From JAUILA01 sp050289805 (lineage in GTDB: Bacteria > Bacteroidota > Bacteroidia > Cytophagales > Cyclobacteriaceae), in contig JBNKGL010000006.1 in the NCBI GenBank assembly GCA_050289805.1, positions 140,971 to 204,970 on the forward strand: DNA of 64,000 bases. The letters are read 5' to 3'. Both the position numbers and the translations under genes were made by a program. Shown here piece after piece: positions 24,821 through 33,668 of the stretch (within the stretch, counting starts at the first letter, position 1; each line of letters opens with the position of its first letter). The notes below the pieces were generated by a model. The model did no database searches. It had not been told where the DNA came from and saw only the letters and a program-made list of their open reading frames with translations.

Positions 24821-26761
24821 TTACAACTTATACCCCTTTATCGAATCAGGTCCTGTTCGATAGAATACATACCCAAGCACACCGTCCATAGCATAGTCGG
24901 GATTCCGGTCACTTCCAAGGAATATTTTGCCTTCAACTTCACCCGAGTCTTTATTCACCTGAAGTAGCGCATTTTGCTGATCTACTCTTGACAGAATGAT
25001 CAGATAATTTTCCCCTTCTGAAGTTGCCTTGAAGCGGGCATTTGCCATTTGAAAGGATTGTTTTGCAAAGCCTGATGCCTGATTACCCAATTCTCCGTAG
25101 GCTTGTCCCAGTCCATTCGCAATGGAGGATACGGCAACGTCGTCTGAATACTGCTGGCTGATGGCCCCTAATTGTGCTGCCGCACTATACGAAACAACAC
25201 TAACATAGGAAGCATATATCGCGTTGGCATATCGAAGGGCACGCAAAACCCCTGGTTCCCTCGGTGCCTCGAAGTAATTCGTATAAACTACTTTCCCTTC
25301 CTGGTCCAATAACAGCATATTCTGTTCCGAAGAAACCAACAAACCACTTTCCCGCATTTCAATATTAGTAGGGATTTCTTTTCCTTCAAATCTTATATCC
25401 GGGGAAAAGATGCTTGTTTTGGCCGTATTCTTGTCTAATTTCTTGATCACTTTATGTTTAACGTCGTAGGCATACAGCACATCTGCATTTTGTACAATGG
25501 CCCGGTTGACACTTATCTGATCTTTCAAAAGCAATTCGCCTGTTGCAGGATCCAGGATATTTAATTCCTCAGTTGTGATGAACAGAAGTCCGTTCGGTGT
25601 CTTCTCACTGAAGGTGAGGCGACCGTCAATTTTCACAGGCTTGTCAAAAGTGAGCAGGCCCTGATTCACATCCAGGTAAGAAATAAAATCTTTTTCTCCC
25701 TGACGGGTCACCAGCAGCAAGCCATCTCCAGCCACGACATAGTCGTAGATTCCACCCTTAATCCGTACGCCTTTTCCCTTCTTACCCCACATGCCTTCCC
25801 CGGTAGTGTAGTCATACAAGTTAATAATGGTTCCTCCACCGTTATCAGGCAGGGATATAAATCCGTTGTCGGCAAAGTGTAATGTACCCATCATACCGTT
25901 TACCTGAATATCGTTTTTCCAGAGTTTCTCACCTGTACTCAGTGAGAACGCTATGTAGGTAGTGTTCATCTGTGGAGTATCGCCCGTGCTCATGGTAAAA
26001 CCGCTGTTAGAGGCAGATCCCTCCTGTTCACTGGCGATGATAAACATGTCGTCGGTAGGATGCTGGAAGAATCCCACATTAATATCCATCTTGTTTGCCA
26101 TGGAAGTCGTTGCATCCTTCAGAAGGGAACCCAAAGCACCCATTTTTTCAAGTTGTGCATTGGCATCCGAAATTTCATTCTTCCAGATAATATCTCCAGA
26201 AGTTGTATTGACTTTGTAGTTGAAAAATAGTGTGACTATCAAAACTTCATTGGGCGACACCTCACTTACTGCGACAACGCGTCCGTAATCTTCCCGTATT
26301 GACCAGGCGATCTCACCGGTTTCCAGCGAAGCCATGACGATGGTTTCATCATTGCTTACGTTCTTTCCGGAAATCAGGATGCCATTCGCTTCATACAGTA
26401 CATGCTGGTCTATAATTTCCTTTATTCCAGCCTTGTTGCTGTCAAACTTCTTTTCCCCGGTAAATGGATCAAGAAAGGCGATGTCGGTTCCGATATTCAC
26501 AGAAAGTAACGGCGATCCGTCCATTTGTTCGACGGCTTCCATGGGAACATTCGCAAATTCAGGTACCGTCCACAATATTTGGCCCGTCTCGGGATTGAAC
26601 GCCGATAAAGACCGGCTCCCGCCTACAATGTAATGACCATAGGAGGTAACCTGTTGCCAGTTTATGTTTTCCGTATGATTTTCGGTCCATAGTTCCTTCA
26701 CCTGACCAATTGCAGAGGTAAAGAAACTAATTGCTAAAAGAGTAATAATTGAAATTCGCAT
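24821..26761 (-). CDS. Exported PQQ-like beta-propeller protein
   Basis: A 646-residue exported protein with a signal peptide (ITLLAISFFTSAIG). Residues about 25-470 form PQQ/BamB-like propeller blades with the pattern (G)xxxWxxxx and A(F/L)xxxTG: SAFNPETGQILWTVPEF, ASLETGEIAWSIR and AFSLSTGEKLWKN. The last 170 residues change character, with a helical Ala/Ser-rich stretch (YSAAAQLGAISQQYSDD) before further strands. It lacks the SPOR or lipobox features of true BamB and has no quinoprotein dehydrogenase catalytic motif that I can see. A binding or sensing role at the outer face is likely. A DUF6624 gene is upstream on the same strand, 207 bases away. Confidence 0.8.
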   Translation of the reverse strand: MRISIITLLAISFFTSAIGQVKELWTENHTENINWQQVTSYGHYIVGGSRSLSAFNPETGQILWTVPEFANVPMEAVEQMDGSPLLSVNIGTDIAFLDPFTGEKKFDSNKAGIKEIIDQHVLYEANGILISGKNVSNDETIVMASLETGEIAWSIREDYGRVVAVSEVSPNEVLIVTLFFNYKVNTTSGDIIWKNEISDANAQLEKMGALGSLLKDATTSMANKMDINVGFFQHPTDDMFIIASEQEGSASNSGFTMSTGDTPQMNTTYIAFSLSTGEKLWKNDIQVNGMMGTLHFADNGFISLPDNGGGTIINLYDYTTGEGMWGKKGKGVRIKGGIYDYVVAGDGLLLVTRQGEKDFISYLDVNQGLLTFDKPVKIDGRLTFSEKTPNGLLFITTEELNILDPATGELLLKDQISVNRAIVQNADVLYAYDVKHKVIKKLDKNTAKTSIFSPDIRFEGKEIPTNIEMRESGLLVSSEQNMLLLDQEGKVVYTNYFEAPREPGVLRALRYANAIYASYVSVVSYSAAAQLGAISQQYSDDVAVSSIANGLGQAYGELGNQASGFAKQSFQMANARFKATSEGENYLIILSRVDQQNALLQVNKDSGEVEGKIFLGSDRNPDYAMDGVLGYVFYRTGPDSIKGYKL

Positions 26762-26968
26762 AATTGTTGTATTAATCGGAAGGAGGGCCTACCCGGGCAT
26801 TTCCTCGTTTAAAAAATTGGTTTTCAAATAATTATGTCGAAAGGTACTATCTATTACAAATCGGAGTCTGTTTCAATCTTCTGAATAGTTGCACGAGTTA
26901 GATTTTCAATCGAAATGTTCTAAAAAGTAATCAAGCCGATGACAGACATCGGATGCTGCAGTTTAAAA

Positions 26969-27895
26969 CTATTCCTCCTGCCTCACATCCCAGTCAATAT
27001 TGAATCTGGCCTTAAGATAGGGTTGTAATGGTCCCAGTCCGATTTCGGCTCTTCTCTTGTCCACATGAACGGGGTCCTGGATTGGATACGGTTTTCGCTC
27101 CAAATTATTCATTTTTATTTGAGTCCCGTAAAGCTGTTCTTTACCTTCTTCCACTAACAGACGATCACGCATTTTGGCATAACGCAAGGGCTGTGCTTCC
27201 CCTTTTCGAAAGGCATCCTCCAGCATGGGAAAATAGGTTGACCTTAATTCGTAATTTGAATGGTTGATAATCAATGCGGCGCCTGCTGCTGCAAACTCTG
27301 TCACCTCGGAGGCAGTCGGCCAGCCATATTGATCCAGTAATTCAACGAGGCGCTTTTCATTTTGCTTCTTATATTCTTCTTCCATGGCCAGGACCGGAAA
27401 GATTGTCGGGGTACTGAAGTAACCTCCGTTTTCTATATATTTTCTTCGTTCAATATTGCCCGCGTACATAAATCCCTGGTCCCTGATGATCATTCTGAAA
27501 AGATCCCTGGCAAAGGGTTCATTCCGAATGGGTCCGTGCCGGGCTTCAAACTTCGCTATCTGTGAATCTTCAATTTTCTCCCATCTGGGATCGTGGATAA
27601 GGCTTAAGAATTCCGGGTTATATAATGGGGCCAACGTAGAATCTGTTTGCAGCGCATAATCCAGGAAATAGAAAGAGGTATCTCGCATATGGGTAGTCCA
27701 CAACAGGGCCGTTGCAGCGGCAAAATCATAAGCTGTTTCAGGCGATGGCATCTTCGCCATGGCTTCTCCGTATTTCATCAAGGCAGGCATCAGCAATCCC
27801 TGAGCTTTCAAACTATCGGCTTCTCTTTCCAATGACTGGCTAGAGGTGGCTTGGTAGATAAATAATGACAAAAAAAGAATAATGCATTTTTTCAT
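26969..27895 (-). CDS. Exported DUF6624-type protein
   Basis: A 308-residue exported protein (signal peptide to about residue 19). An N-terminal TPR-like helical stretch (YGEAMAKMPSPETAYDFAAA) leads into a C-terminal domain with DUF6624 landmarks: RDQGFMYAGN, LDQYGWPTASEV, HSNYELRSTYFPML and EEGKEQLYGTQI. The family is widespread in Bacteroidota and of unknown function; conserved Asp-Gln, His and Tyr-Gly-Thr-Gln positions suggest an enzyme-like pocket. The gene may be co-transcribed with the downstream PQQ-like propeller, though the gap is long. Confidence 0.82.
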   Translation of the reverse strand: MKKCIILFLSLFIYQATSSQSLEREADSLKAQGLLMPALMKYGEAMAKMPSPETAYDFAAATALLWTTHMRDTSFYFLDYALQTDSTLAPLYNPEFLSLIHDPRWEKIEDSQIAKFEARHGPIRNEPFARDLFRMIIRDQGFMYAGNIERRKYIENGGYFSTPTIFPVLAMEEEYKKQNEKRLVELLDQYGWPTASEVTEFAAAGAALIINHSNYELRSTYFPMLEDAFRKGEAQPLRYAKMRDRLLVEEGKEQLYGTQIKMNNLERKPYPIQDPVHVDKRRAEIGLGPLQPYLKARFNIDWDVRQEE

Positions 27896-28013
27896 GACTG
27901 TTTCAATGGTTTATGGGACAATTATAGGGTATCCACGCCATGAAAAATGGAATCATCGACAGACGACAGGTTTTAGAAAGGATACTACGGTACAGTGTTA
28001 GTTTAGTGATATC

Positions 28014-28037
28014 TACCTGCTGGAAGGCAGGCAGGCT
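28014..28037 (-). repeat. 24-base dispersed repeat (second copy)
   Basis: On the minus strand this reads A-GCCTGCCTGC-N5-AGCAGGTA. The element at 11731-11754 on the plus strand has the same ten- and eight-base blocks at identical spacing, with only the first base and a five-base centre differing. It lies just beyond the 3' end of the FkbM gene. Confidence 0.7.
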
Positions 28038-28097
28038 AGAGTGGTTCAGGACACAGAGAAGAGGGGCTTACTTCGTCTTCAATGTAGAGATTGATTA

Positions 28098-28955
28098 CTA
28101 TTCTGCGCGTTTGAAATACAAATTTTTTGAAATGAAGCCCAAAAATTCATATCTGTTTGAAATTAAATACTGATATATTTCATTTTCGGGAGAGCTCTCG
28201 AGAGAAAATGTTTCATCCTCCAGTACAATCAATTTCGGGGAATACAGTGAAAAATCTAACGATTTCAGGACATGAAAGTCATGTTCCTCCGCATCGATGG
28301 TGAGTAAATCGAAATTGCCGGGGGCTCCATGAGTTTTCAAAATGCTTGTCAATGTGCTTGTTTGGACTTCAATTTTTTTAATCTCTAAATTATTCTTTTT
28401 AGGGTATTCAAGGTTTTCAATTTCAGTGGTCGAGAGTACATCATTTTCTATCAGGTAAAAATCTCTTGTTGAATCGAGATCTGAAACAAGCGTGCAAACC
28501 GCCACATCTCGTGGTCGGTAATATTTATATTTATCAATTAATTTTTTATTCGCATCAATACAGATACCGCGCCAGCCTTTGCGGTATAGTAGATAAGTAT
28601 TGGAAATGAATATTGGATGATTTGAGCCTACATCCACATAATAGCCATTGTATGAAATAACATTATTGAGAGCAAACTCAATGATTCTGTCTTCTCCAGC
28701 ATGCGCAAAACTGTATTTGACATTCCTGCCTAAAACAATTCTCAACAAGGCTGATGAAATGATACCAATGGCTCTGAATAAACTCCTGATTGGATATCTC
28801 CTGGTATAGAATTGACGAAATGAACCCCTTATCTCTTTAATTACAACACCAAATAATGTGAACCGTGCCCTGCTATAAGCACGGTTATAAAGCTGTTGAT
28901 GAAAAATCTTTTGTAGGTAGCTTCTCAAAAAAGGATAACTTAAATCTTCATCCAT
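28098..28955 (-). CDS. FkbM-family methyltransferase
   Basis: A 285-residue cytoplasmic SAM-dependent methyltransferase. Residues about 95-280 form the FkbM domain: YYVDVGSNHPIFISNTYLLY (SAM-binding loop I), WRGICIDANKKLI, a middle part ending TSILKTHG, and FDLLTIDAEEHDFHVLKSLD. The N-terminal 90 residues are basic and helical with no recognised domain. FkbM enzymes O-methylate sugars or polyketides, often of surface glycans (family knowledge). The gene is visibly more A+T-rich than its neighbours and has no glycan-biosynthesis partners, and a dispersed repeat adjoins it. Acquisition by transfer is plausible. Confidence 0.88.
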   Translation of the reverse strand: MDEDLSYPFLRSYLQKIFHQQLYNRAYSRARFTLFGVVIKEIRGSFRQFYTRRYPIRSLFRAIGIISSALLRIVLGRNVKYSFAHAGEDRIIEFALNNVISYNGYYVDVGSNHPIFISNTYLLYRKGWRGICIDANKKLIDKYKYYRPRDVAVCTLVSDLDSTRDFYLIENDVLSTTEIENLEYPKKNNLEIKKIEVQTSTLTSILKTHGAPGNFDLLTIDAEEHDFHVLKSLDFSLYSPKLIVLEDETFSLESSPENEIYQYLISNRYEFLGFISKNLYFKRAE

Positions 28956-29142
28956 TCAGATGGAATAATACAGCAAGATGTGTTTTTTGATTCAAAAAGA
29001 GAAAATCCTCATAACTATACCATTGGAAACAATATCAACCTGAATCGTGGTTTTCCGGAAAAATTGACGACATCTGTTTCAATGAGTATCGAGGTTCTTT
29101 TCAAAGGCATAAAAGTTATTCAAAAATAGTTATCCCACCTCA

Positions 29143-29171
29143 TTTGAAATTCAGCCAAATCAATACATTTG
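29143..29171 (+). promoter_or_regulatory. Bacteroidota-type promoter for the barrel gene at 29196
   Basis: TTTG at 29143-29146 is separated by 17 bases from TACATTTG at 29164-29171, a good match to -33 TTTG and -7 TAnnTTTG. The ATG follows 25 bases later, giving a leader of about 20 bases. Confidence 0.55.
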
Positions 29172-29195
29172 CCGGAATTTAATTTACCAATAAAA

Positions 29196-29768
29196 ATGAA
29201 ATATTGTTTTACTGTTATTTTGATTTTTCTGCTCTCCCAGCACAGCCTCTTGATGGCACAGGATACTGAAAAGACAAGGCCCGTAAAATTATTGATTGAA
29301 GCCGGGATCGAGTTCGGGGGTGATGAAATTCTCACCGTATTTTTTACCAATGGAGAAGACCAAAAAATGCGCGCCGGACAGGGGGGCTTCCTTGCAGTTG
29401 GCGGAGAGTTTATTGTTTCCCAGGCTTTTATGGTTCGCAGTACCATCGGGGTAAAATACAATACAACTGCAGCTGATAATGCAAATATCCGCCTGTTACG
29501 CTTTCCATTCAATCTTATGGGATTCTGGAAAATAAACGAAAACTTCAGGGCGGGAGCCGGTGCCACAACTCATTTGGGGACAAACCTCAAGGGCGACGGG
29601 TTTCTTCCGGACGTTGATTTTACCAGCAGCGTCGGGCCGAGATTCGAGTTTGGTTACAGGTGGATTGCTGTAACTTATACTTCAGTGCAGTATAAGGATG
29701 AATCCGATGAGAAGTTCTCCGCCAGCTCATTCGGAGTTGCATTGTCATTCACCATTCCGAACCGCTAA
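29196..29768 (+). CDS. Small outer-membrane beta-barrel protein
   Basis: A protein of about 190 residues from ATG 29196 with a signal peptide (MKYCFTVILIFLLSQHSLLMAQ). The mature part shows barrel strands with glycine-rich turns, such as QGGFLAVGGEFIVSQAFMVR, FRAGAGATTHLGTNLKG and VGPRFEFGYRWIAVTYTSVQY. It ends ASSFGVALSFTIPNR, a typical penultimate strand. It probably forms an eight-strand barrel of unknown function. A consensus-like promoter lies just upstream and a weak A/T-flanked hairpin (29802-29829) follows. Confidence 0.8.
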   Translation: MKYCFTVILIFLLSQHSLLMAQDTEKTRPVKLLIEAGIEFGGDEILTVFFTNGEDQKMRAGQGGFLAVGGEFIVSQAFMVRSTIGVKYNTTAADNANIRLLRFPFNLMGFWKINENFRAGAGATTHLGTNLKGDGFLPDVDFTSSVGPRFEFGYRWIAVTYTSVQYKDESDEKFSASSFGVALSFTIPNR

Positions 29769-29801
29769 GTATTTGTCGACCCTTTGAAATTACTCTAACA
29801 G

Positions 29802-29862
29802 AAAAAGCCTTTATATGCGAGCTTTTTTTATCAACAAAAGAGCCTGCAAAACCTGCAGGCTC
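29802..29862. terminator. Two hairpins between convergent genes
   Basis: AAAAAGC/GCTTTTT (29802-29827, long loop) followed by T can end the plus-strand barrel gene. GAGCCTGCA/TGCAGGCTC (29840-29862, five-base loop) is a strong stem. On the minus strand it is followed by TTTTGTT and would end the DUF1328 gene. Confidence 0.7.
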
Positions 29863-29885
29863 CGATATCTGTTTAACGGTTTTCG

Positions 29886-30047
29886 TTATTTCCTGATAAG
29901 TCCGGAAATAAGAGAAACAACCATCAGAACCAGGAATACAAAGAATATGATCTTCGCGATCCCAGCGGCCCCGGCGGCAATACCTCCAAAACCAAAAATA
30001 GCGGCAATAATTGCGATTACAAGAAATATAAGTGTCCAGCGTAACAT
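29886..30047 (-). CDS. DUF1328 small membrane protein (53 residues)
   Basis: A 53-residue reading frame starting at CAT 30045-30047 (ATG) and ending TAA. The translation MLRWTLIFLVIAIIAAIFGF continues GGIAAGAAGIAKIIFFVFLV and ends SLISGLIRK, which matches the small DUF1328 (YtjA-like) family. Two hydrophobic helices are joined by a short Gly/Ala-rich turn. The family is linked to general stress in several bacteria, but its role is unknown. A strong hairpin follows the stop. The coiled-coil lipoprotein gene upstream is divergent, 313 bases away. Confidence 0.92.
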   Translation of the reverse strand: MLRWTLIFLVIAIIAAIFGFGGIAAGAAGIAKIIFFVFLVLMVVSLISGLIRK

Positions 30048-30360
30048 AGTTGATTAGTTTAGTTTCAATTTTCAGATATCAAATTCAGATATCAGGTAAT
30101 GACACCGATAGTCCAAATACATTGCCAACCTCCTAAACTTTGATCACAGGGCAGGAAAGTCTAAATGTTGGGGAAGAATGGCAACAACTATATTGTGAAT
30201 TCGGGTCTAGAATACACACGAAAGAAACGGAAAACACGTTTATCTGCTTCTTATAGCTGTTGGCATGGAATTTACACCATATAGGATAGAAGCGCGATCG
30301 ATAATTGGGCGTGCTTGAATTAACTTTAATTAACAAAGACTAAACAAAACGAACAAAGAC
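30048..30360. other. Divergent intergenic region, 313 bases
   Basis: This lies between DUF1328 and the coiled-coil lipoprotein. I find no gene. The only visible structure is a direct repeat TTCAGATATCA at 30071-30081 and 30084-30094, about 25 bases upstream of the DUF1328 start codon, a candidate regulator site. The rest shows nothing I can support. Confidence 0.5.
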
Positions 30361-30786
30361 ATGAAACTTTTAAATAGAATAGCCTATATAGTTGGAGTCA
30401 TAATAATTGCAGGGACATTTACCATGTGTACCGGTACATCAGAAAATTCACAGGATTCAAGTCAGGAAATAACCCAGGACTGGCAGGATAAAAAGGAACA
30501 AATGAAAAGTGATCTTGAATCGCAAATCAGTAAAATCCAGAATGACATCGATGAAATGGATGCAAAAATGGAAGATGCCTCAGATGAAATGAAAGAATCC
30601 TGGATGGCAACTAAAGATGACCTGAAGGAATTCAAAGCTGATCTTCAGGAAAAACTTGATGAAGTAGATGATCAGACAGAAGATACCTGGAACAATTTCA
30701 AAGATGAAGTGAATGATGAATTGGCTTCAATGAAAAAGAACTGGGATGATTTTAAAGAGAGTATAAATGAAAAAATGGAAGGTTAA
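30361..30786 (+). CDS. Coiled-coil lipoprotein
   Basis: A 141-residue envelope protein. The signal ends in a lipobox-like AGTFTMC (Cys23). The mature part is almost wholly charged heptad repeat with regular D/K/E spacing (QMKSDLESQISKIQNDIDEM, then WNNFKDEVNDELASMK). It resembles apolipoprotein/LEA-like stress proteins and small coiled-coil lipoproteins that brace the envelope. No enzymatic residues are present. A strong terminator follows. Being divergent from DUF1328, it may belong to the same envelope-stress response, which is inference. Confidence 0.75.
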   Translation: MKLLNRIAYIVGVIIIAGTFTMCTGTSENSQDSSQEITQDWQDKKEQMKSDLESQISKIQNDIDEMDAKMEDASDEMKESWMATKDDLKEFKADLQEKLDEVDDQTEDTWNNFKDEVNDELASMKKNWDDFKESINEKMEG

Positions 30787-30814
30787 ATCAGAACACCTGA
30801 TTTCCCAATGAGAA

Positions 30815-30845
30815 AACCCCCGTGAATCCTTCATGGGGGTTTTTT
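30815..30845 (+). terminator. Rho-independent terminator
   Basis: AACCCCCGTGAA / TTCATGGGGGTT with a three-base loop and one wobble pair is followed by T. It lies about 28 bases after the lipoprotein stop. Confidence 0.9.
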
Positions 30846-30988
30846 AGTGCATTCTGTTTTTCAACAATTCGTATCTCATTACTATTCTAATCCAAAATTA
30901 AAATTATCCAGGATCTTCAAAGTAGCTTCAGCCGGATAATAGCGGATAAATACCAGAAGAAGGGGTAATCACTTATAATTTTACAGCA

Positions 30989-33511
30989 TCATTCCTTCTT
31001 AACTAAATTCTTAAACGCCGATCCAAAAATCAGGTAACTGGTATTCCCTCCAATCGTACCCTCGTTCTGCCCCCACAGGAAAGGCCAGTCGTCATAATTT
31101 TCGAAATGATCGGGCTTTCTGAACAGTATCCCCGGAGCTACATTACCCGGAATAAAGGAGAAATCAGCCCGGTTATTACCATAAAATACTTCCTTGGGCC
31201 GGACAGCTGCAGAAGTAGCTACAAGCGAATAGTTGTGATAGGGATGACAACCAAACAGCCAGTTGGTGGCTTTGAACGCATGATGTTCATCAATAATATC
31301 CGGAAAATACATGTTGGCAAAACAAATCGTAGTTCCAAACCGGACAATACCACCGGATCCCGCCCAATTGCCGAGACTAATAGGTACTCCATAGGGATTA
31401 TCCTCTTCAAGCTCATCGATATATGTCTTGTATTGCACAACATAAGCACGCAGCCTTTCCTTGAATGATGAATCCATATACGGTATTGCATGGAGCGCTG
31501 TCAGAATACTGAAGCTCACATTACGGTCCAGCGAAGGCCAGAGAAGCTCCTGGAATTTATCTGCATATTGCTGCTCCCCTGTAGTAATGAATAATTGCAG
31601 ATTGGTTGAAATATCCGCAAACCGGCCCCGGCTATTCTCATCTTCAGGCTGCTTGGCGAGTAATTCAGTGGCTTCTTTCAGCAAGCGCTTCGACTGGGCC
31701 AGCGCCCTGTCAGAAAGATCATCATTGTAGCCGCTCAACGCACGGCTTGCAGAGGCAAACATTGCAGCGGCCCTTAGATCCAGGCTTGGATTCCGGCTTG
31801 TAAAGGCCCACATGTCATCGCGTACTCCGCTGGACAGACCGTCCTCAGCTATTTCATACGGACCAAGTTCCGGATTAAAAGGAAGGCCATCCGTTATTGA
31901 AGCGGCGTCGCCAAGATGGTGATAATTGTCAAGGACGGAGTTGGAAAGGGTTTGTGCCATGTGGCCGAGAATCTCGGCCTGTGCAACCAGGTTCAGCGTT
32001 CCATGTTCAAGATACTGCAATATATCCGGAGTGCCATCCGGACGGTGAAGATCAACATACCTCTGTTCCTCATCAACAAAGGTTTGATCCCGCTGGGGTT
32101 TAAAATATTCCCATGTTTCAACAAAATTCTGCACCACGAAAATATTCGACGCTGTCTCGATATCGAAGTCCCCGGCATCAAAGAATCCACCAATGTTTAA
32201 GCCCGGAATGGTTTCCAGTGCTTCATATTCCGTATCGGTAGTGGGTCCCTGCCCATGTAAATCGAAATGATCGGTATTTGGCGGGGCCTGGAGGTAGCCT
32301 TCCCTGAACGGTTCGCCATGCCACACCCGGTAGGCCTCATTAACGAACATGTGATTCATATGAATAGGAATCCACACATCGCTGGTTGCATCTGTGATCT
32401 TGTCGTAAACATTCTCTTCAATTATGAAATGATTTGTTTTGATATCGCCATACTGAATATAGTAGATACCCGGTGTGTTCACCTCCGTAAAATTGAATTT
32501 CACATAGTGATATTTGTAATAATCGCCCCAGGGCTCTATGCTGCCGGTATAAACCCTGGTAGTTTTGCCATCCTCCTCTATTTTGTAGATGGATGCAGTT
32601 GCCTCCGTTTGATCATTCTTGTCAAGTTCTATCACAGAGACCTTAGGTTGCGATGGCAGGTATCCCACCTGGGAGAATCCGATATTCGGCTCCCTGATCC
32701 AACCTTCAATGGCATGCGGTTCTACCATCCAGGTGAGTACTTTGCCGGTTTGCCCCGATGGCAGCAAACTGCGAATAACATACCAGCCGTTCTGCGCCAG
32801 AATGCGGCCATCATAAAACATCAGATCTGAATCGGAGGTTATCTTGACCAATCGCCCGGGATCATCCGGCGCAAGAATCATGGTCTTACCCTTTTCAATA
32901 GGCAAAGGTTCAATAAACCTGCCCGTACCCCTGTCATCGGAGGTTACATATCCTTTAAATTGCTTTAGTTTTTCATTGCTTGGCCGTGTAGTCGTTTCAC
33001 TAACCGTATAACGAGGAAATACACCGGGCCGGCCGTCCATCAGGTAAGTCTTCCCCCAGTACTGAGAAGGCAGGAATTCCAGGTTGAAGCCCACATCGCC
33101 TTCAATTTCCTGAGGAAGGGGTTCATCAAGATATACCGATATCTCAACCGCGTTTCCTTTAGCGGTTACGATAACACGCGATTCGAAATCATAATCCTCA
33201 TACCGTAATACAGATGAAATGGACTTCGATTCACTGTCCACTTCACGGGAACGTATGACAGGAACAAGGTCCCACTGCTCCGGGGTACTGGAAAGTCTGA
33301 CTGCCCCGCCCTGAGCCGTCCTCACACCGTGATGGATCAGTTCTATACCGGCAGTTTTTTCATCGTTAAAGCCTCCGGTAAAGAGGTTGTTGTATACGAG
33401 GACATTCACACCATTCCTTTCGAAATACTCCAGTTCATTGAGTTTCAATTCCTGGCTGGTTCCATAATGAAACGCTGATAACAGCAGTATTGCAACGGAT
33501 AATTTTTTCAT
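30989..33511 (-). CDS. GH9-like glycoside hydrolase, secreted, with large N-terminal region
   Basis: An 840-residue secreted protein (signal peptide to about residue 19). A CelD_N-like Ig domain at about 276-370 begins NIGFSQVGYLPSQPKVSV. It is followed by the GH9 catalytic domain with the base motif GGFFDAGDFDIET near residue 445 and the acid motif WGQNEGTIGGNTSY near 815, plus GCHPYHNYS. Both GH9 catalytic elements are therefore present. Residues 20-275 are a beta-rich region without a family I recognise. GH9 enzymes cleave beta-1,4-glucans and, in some clades, glucosamine oligosaccharides. The neighbouring divergent gene is a chitinase, so a glucosaminidase-type role is worth considering. 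Confidence 0.85.
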   Translation of the reverse strand: MKKLSVAILLLSAFHYGTSQELKLNELEYFERNGVNVLVYNNLFTGGFNDEKTAGIELIHHGVRTAQGGAVRLSSTPEQWDLVPVIRSREVDSESKSISSVLRYEDYDFESRVIVTAKGNAVEISVYLDEPLPQEIEGDVGFNLEFLPSQYWGKTYLMDGRPGVFPRYTVSETTTRPSNEKLKQFKGYVTSDDRGTGRFIEPLPIEKGKTMILAPDDPGRLVKITSDSDLMFYDGRILAQNGWYVIRSLLPSGQTGKVLTWMVEPHAIEGWIREPNIGFSQVGYLPSQPKVSVIELDKNDQTEATASIYKIEEDGKTTRVYTGSIEPWGDYYKYHYVKFNFTEVNTPGIYYIQYGDIKTNHFIIEENVYDKITDATSDVWIPIHMNHMFVNEAYRVWHGEPFREGYLQAPPNTDHFDLHGQGPTTDTEYEALETIPGLNIGGFFDAGDFDIETASNIFVVQNFVETWEYFKPQRDQTFVDEEQRYVDLHRPDGTPDILQYLEHGTLNLVAQAEILGHMAQTLSNSVLDNYHHLGDAASITDGLPFNPELGPYEIAEDGLSSGVRDDMWAFTSRNPSLDLRAAAMFASASRALSGYNDDLSDRALAQSKRLLKEATELLAKQPEDENSRGRFADISTNLQLFITTGEQQYADKFQELLWPSLDRNVSFSILTALHAIPYMDSSFKERLRAYVVQYKTYIDELEEDNPYGVPISLGNWAGSGGIVRFGTTICFANMYFPDIIDEHHAFKATNWLFGCHPYHNYSLVATSAAVRPKEVFYGNNRADFSFIPGNVAPGILFRKPDHFENYDDWPFLWGQNEGTIGGNTSYLIFGSAFKNLVKKE

Positions 33512-33668
33512 ACATCTTTAGGACTTAACCCTTATTAAAGTCGACATACAAATTGGCGATTTTTTTCAGAAGTAAAAAAGAGTTGCAAAGCGATACGAAA
33601 CCTGGCAGGACTGGCAATATTGATTATCTTTCACTTATTTTCTTAATCCAGCGGAATAACTTCATCCA

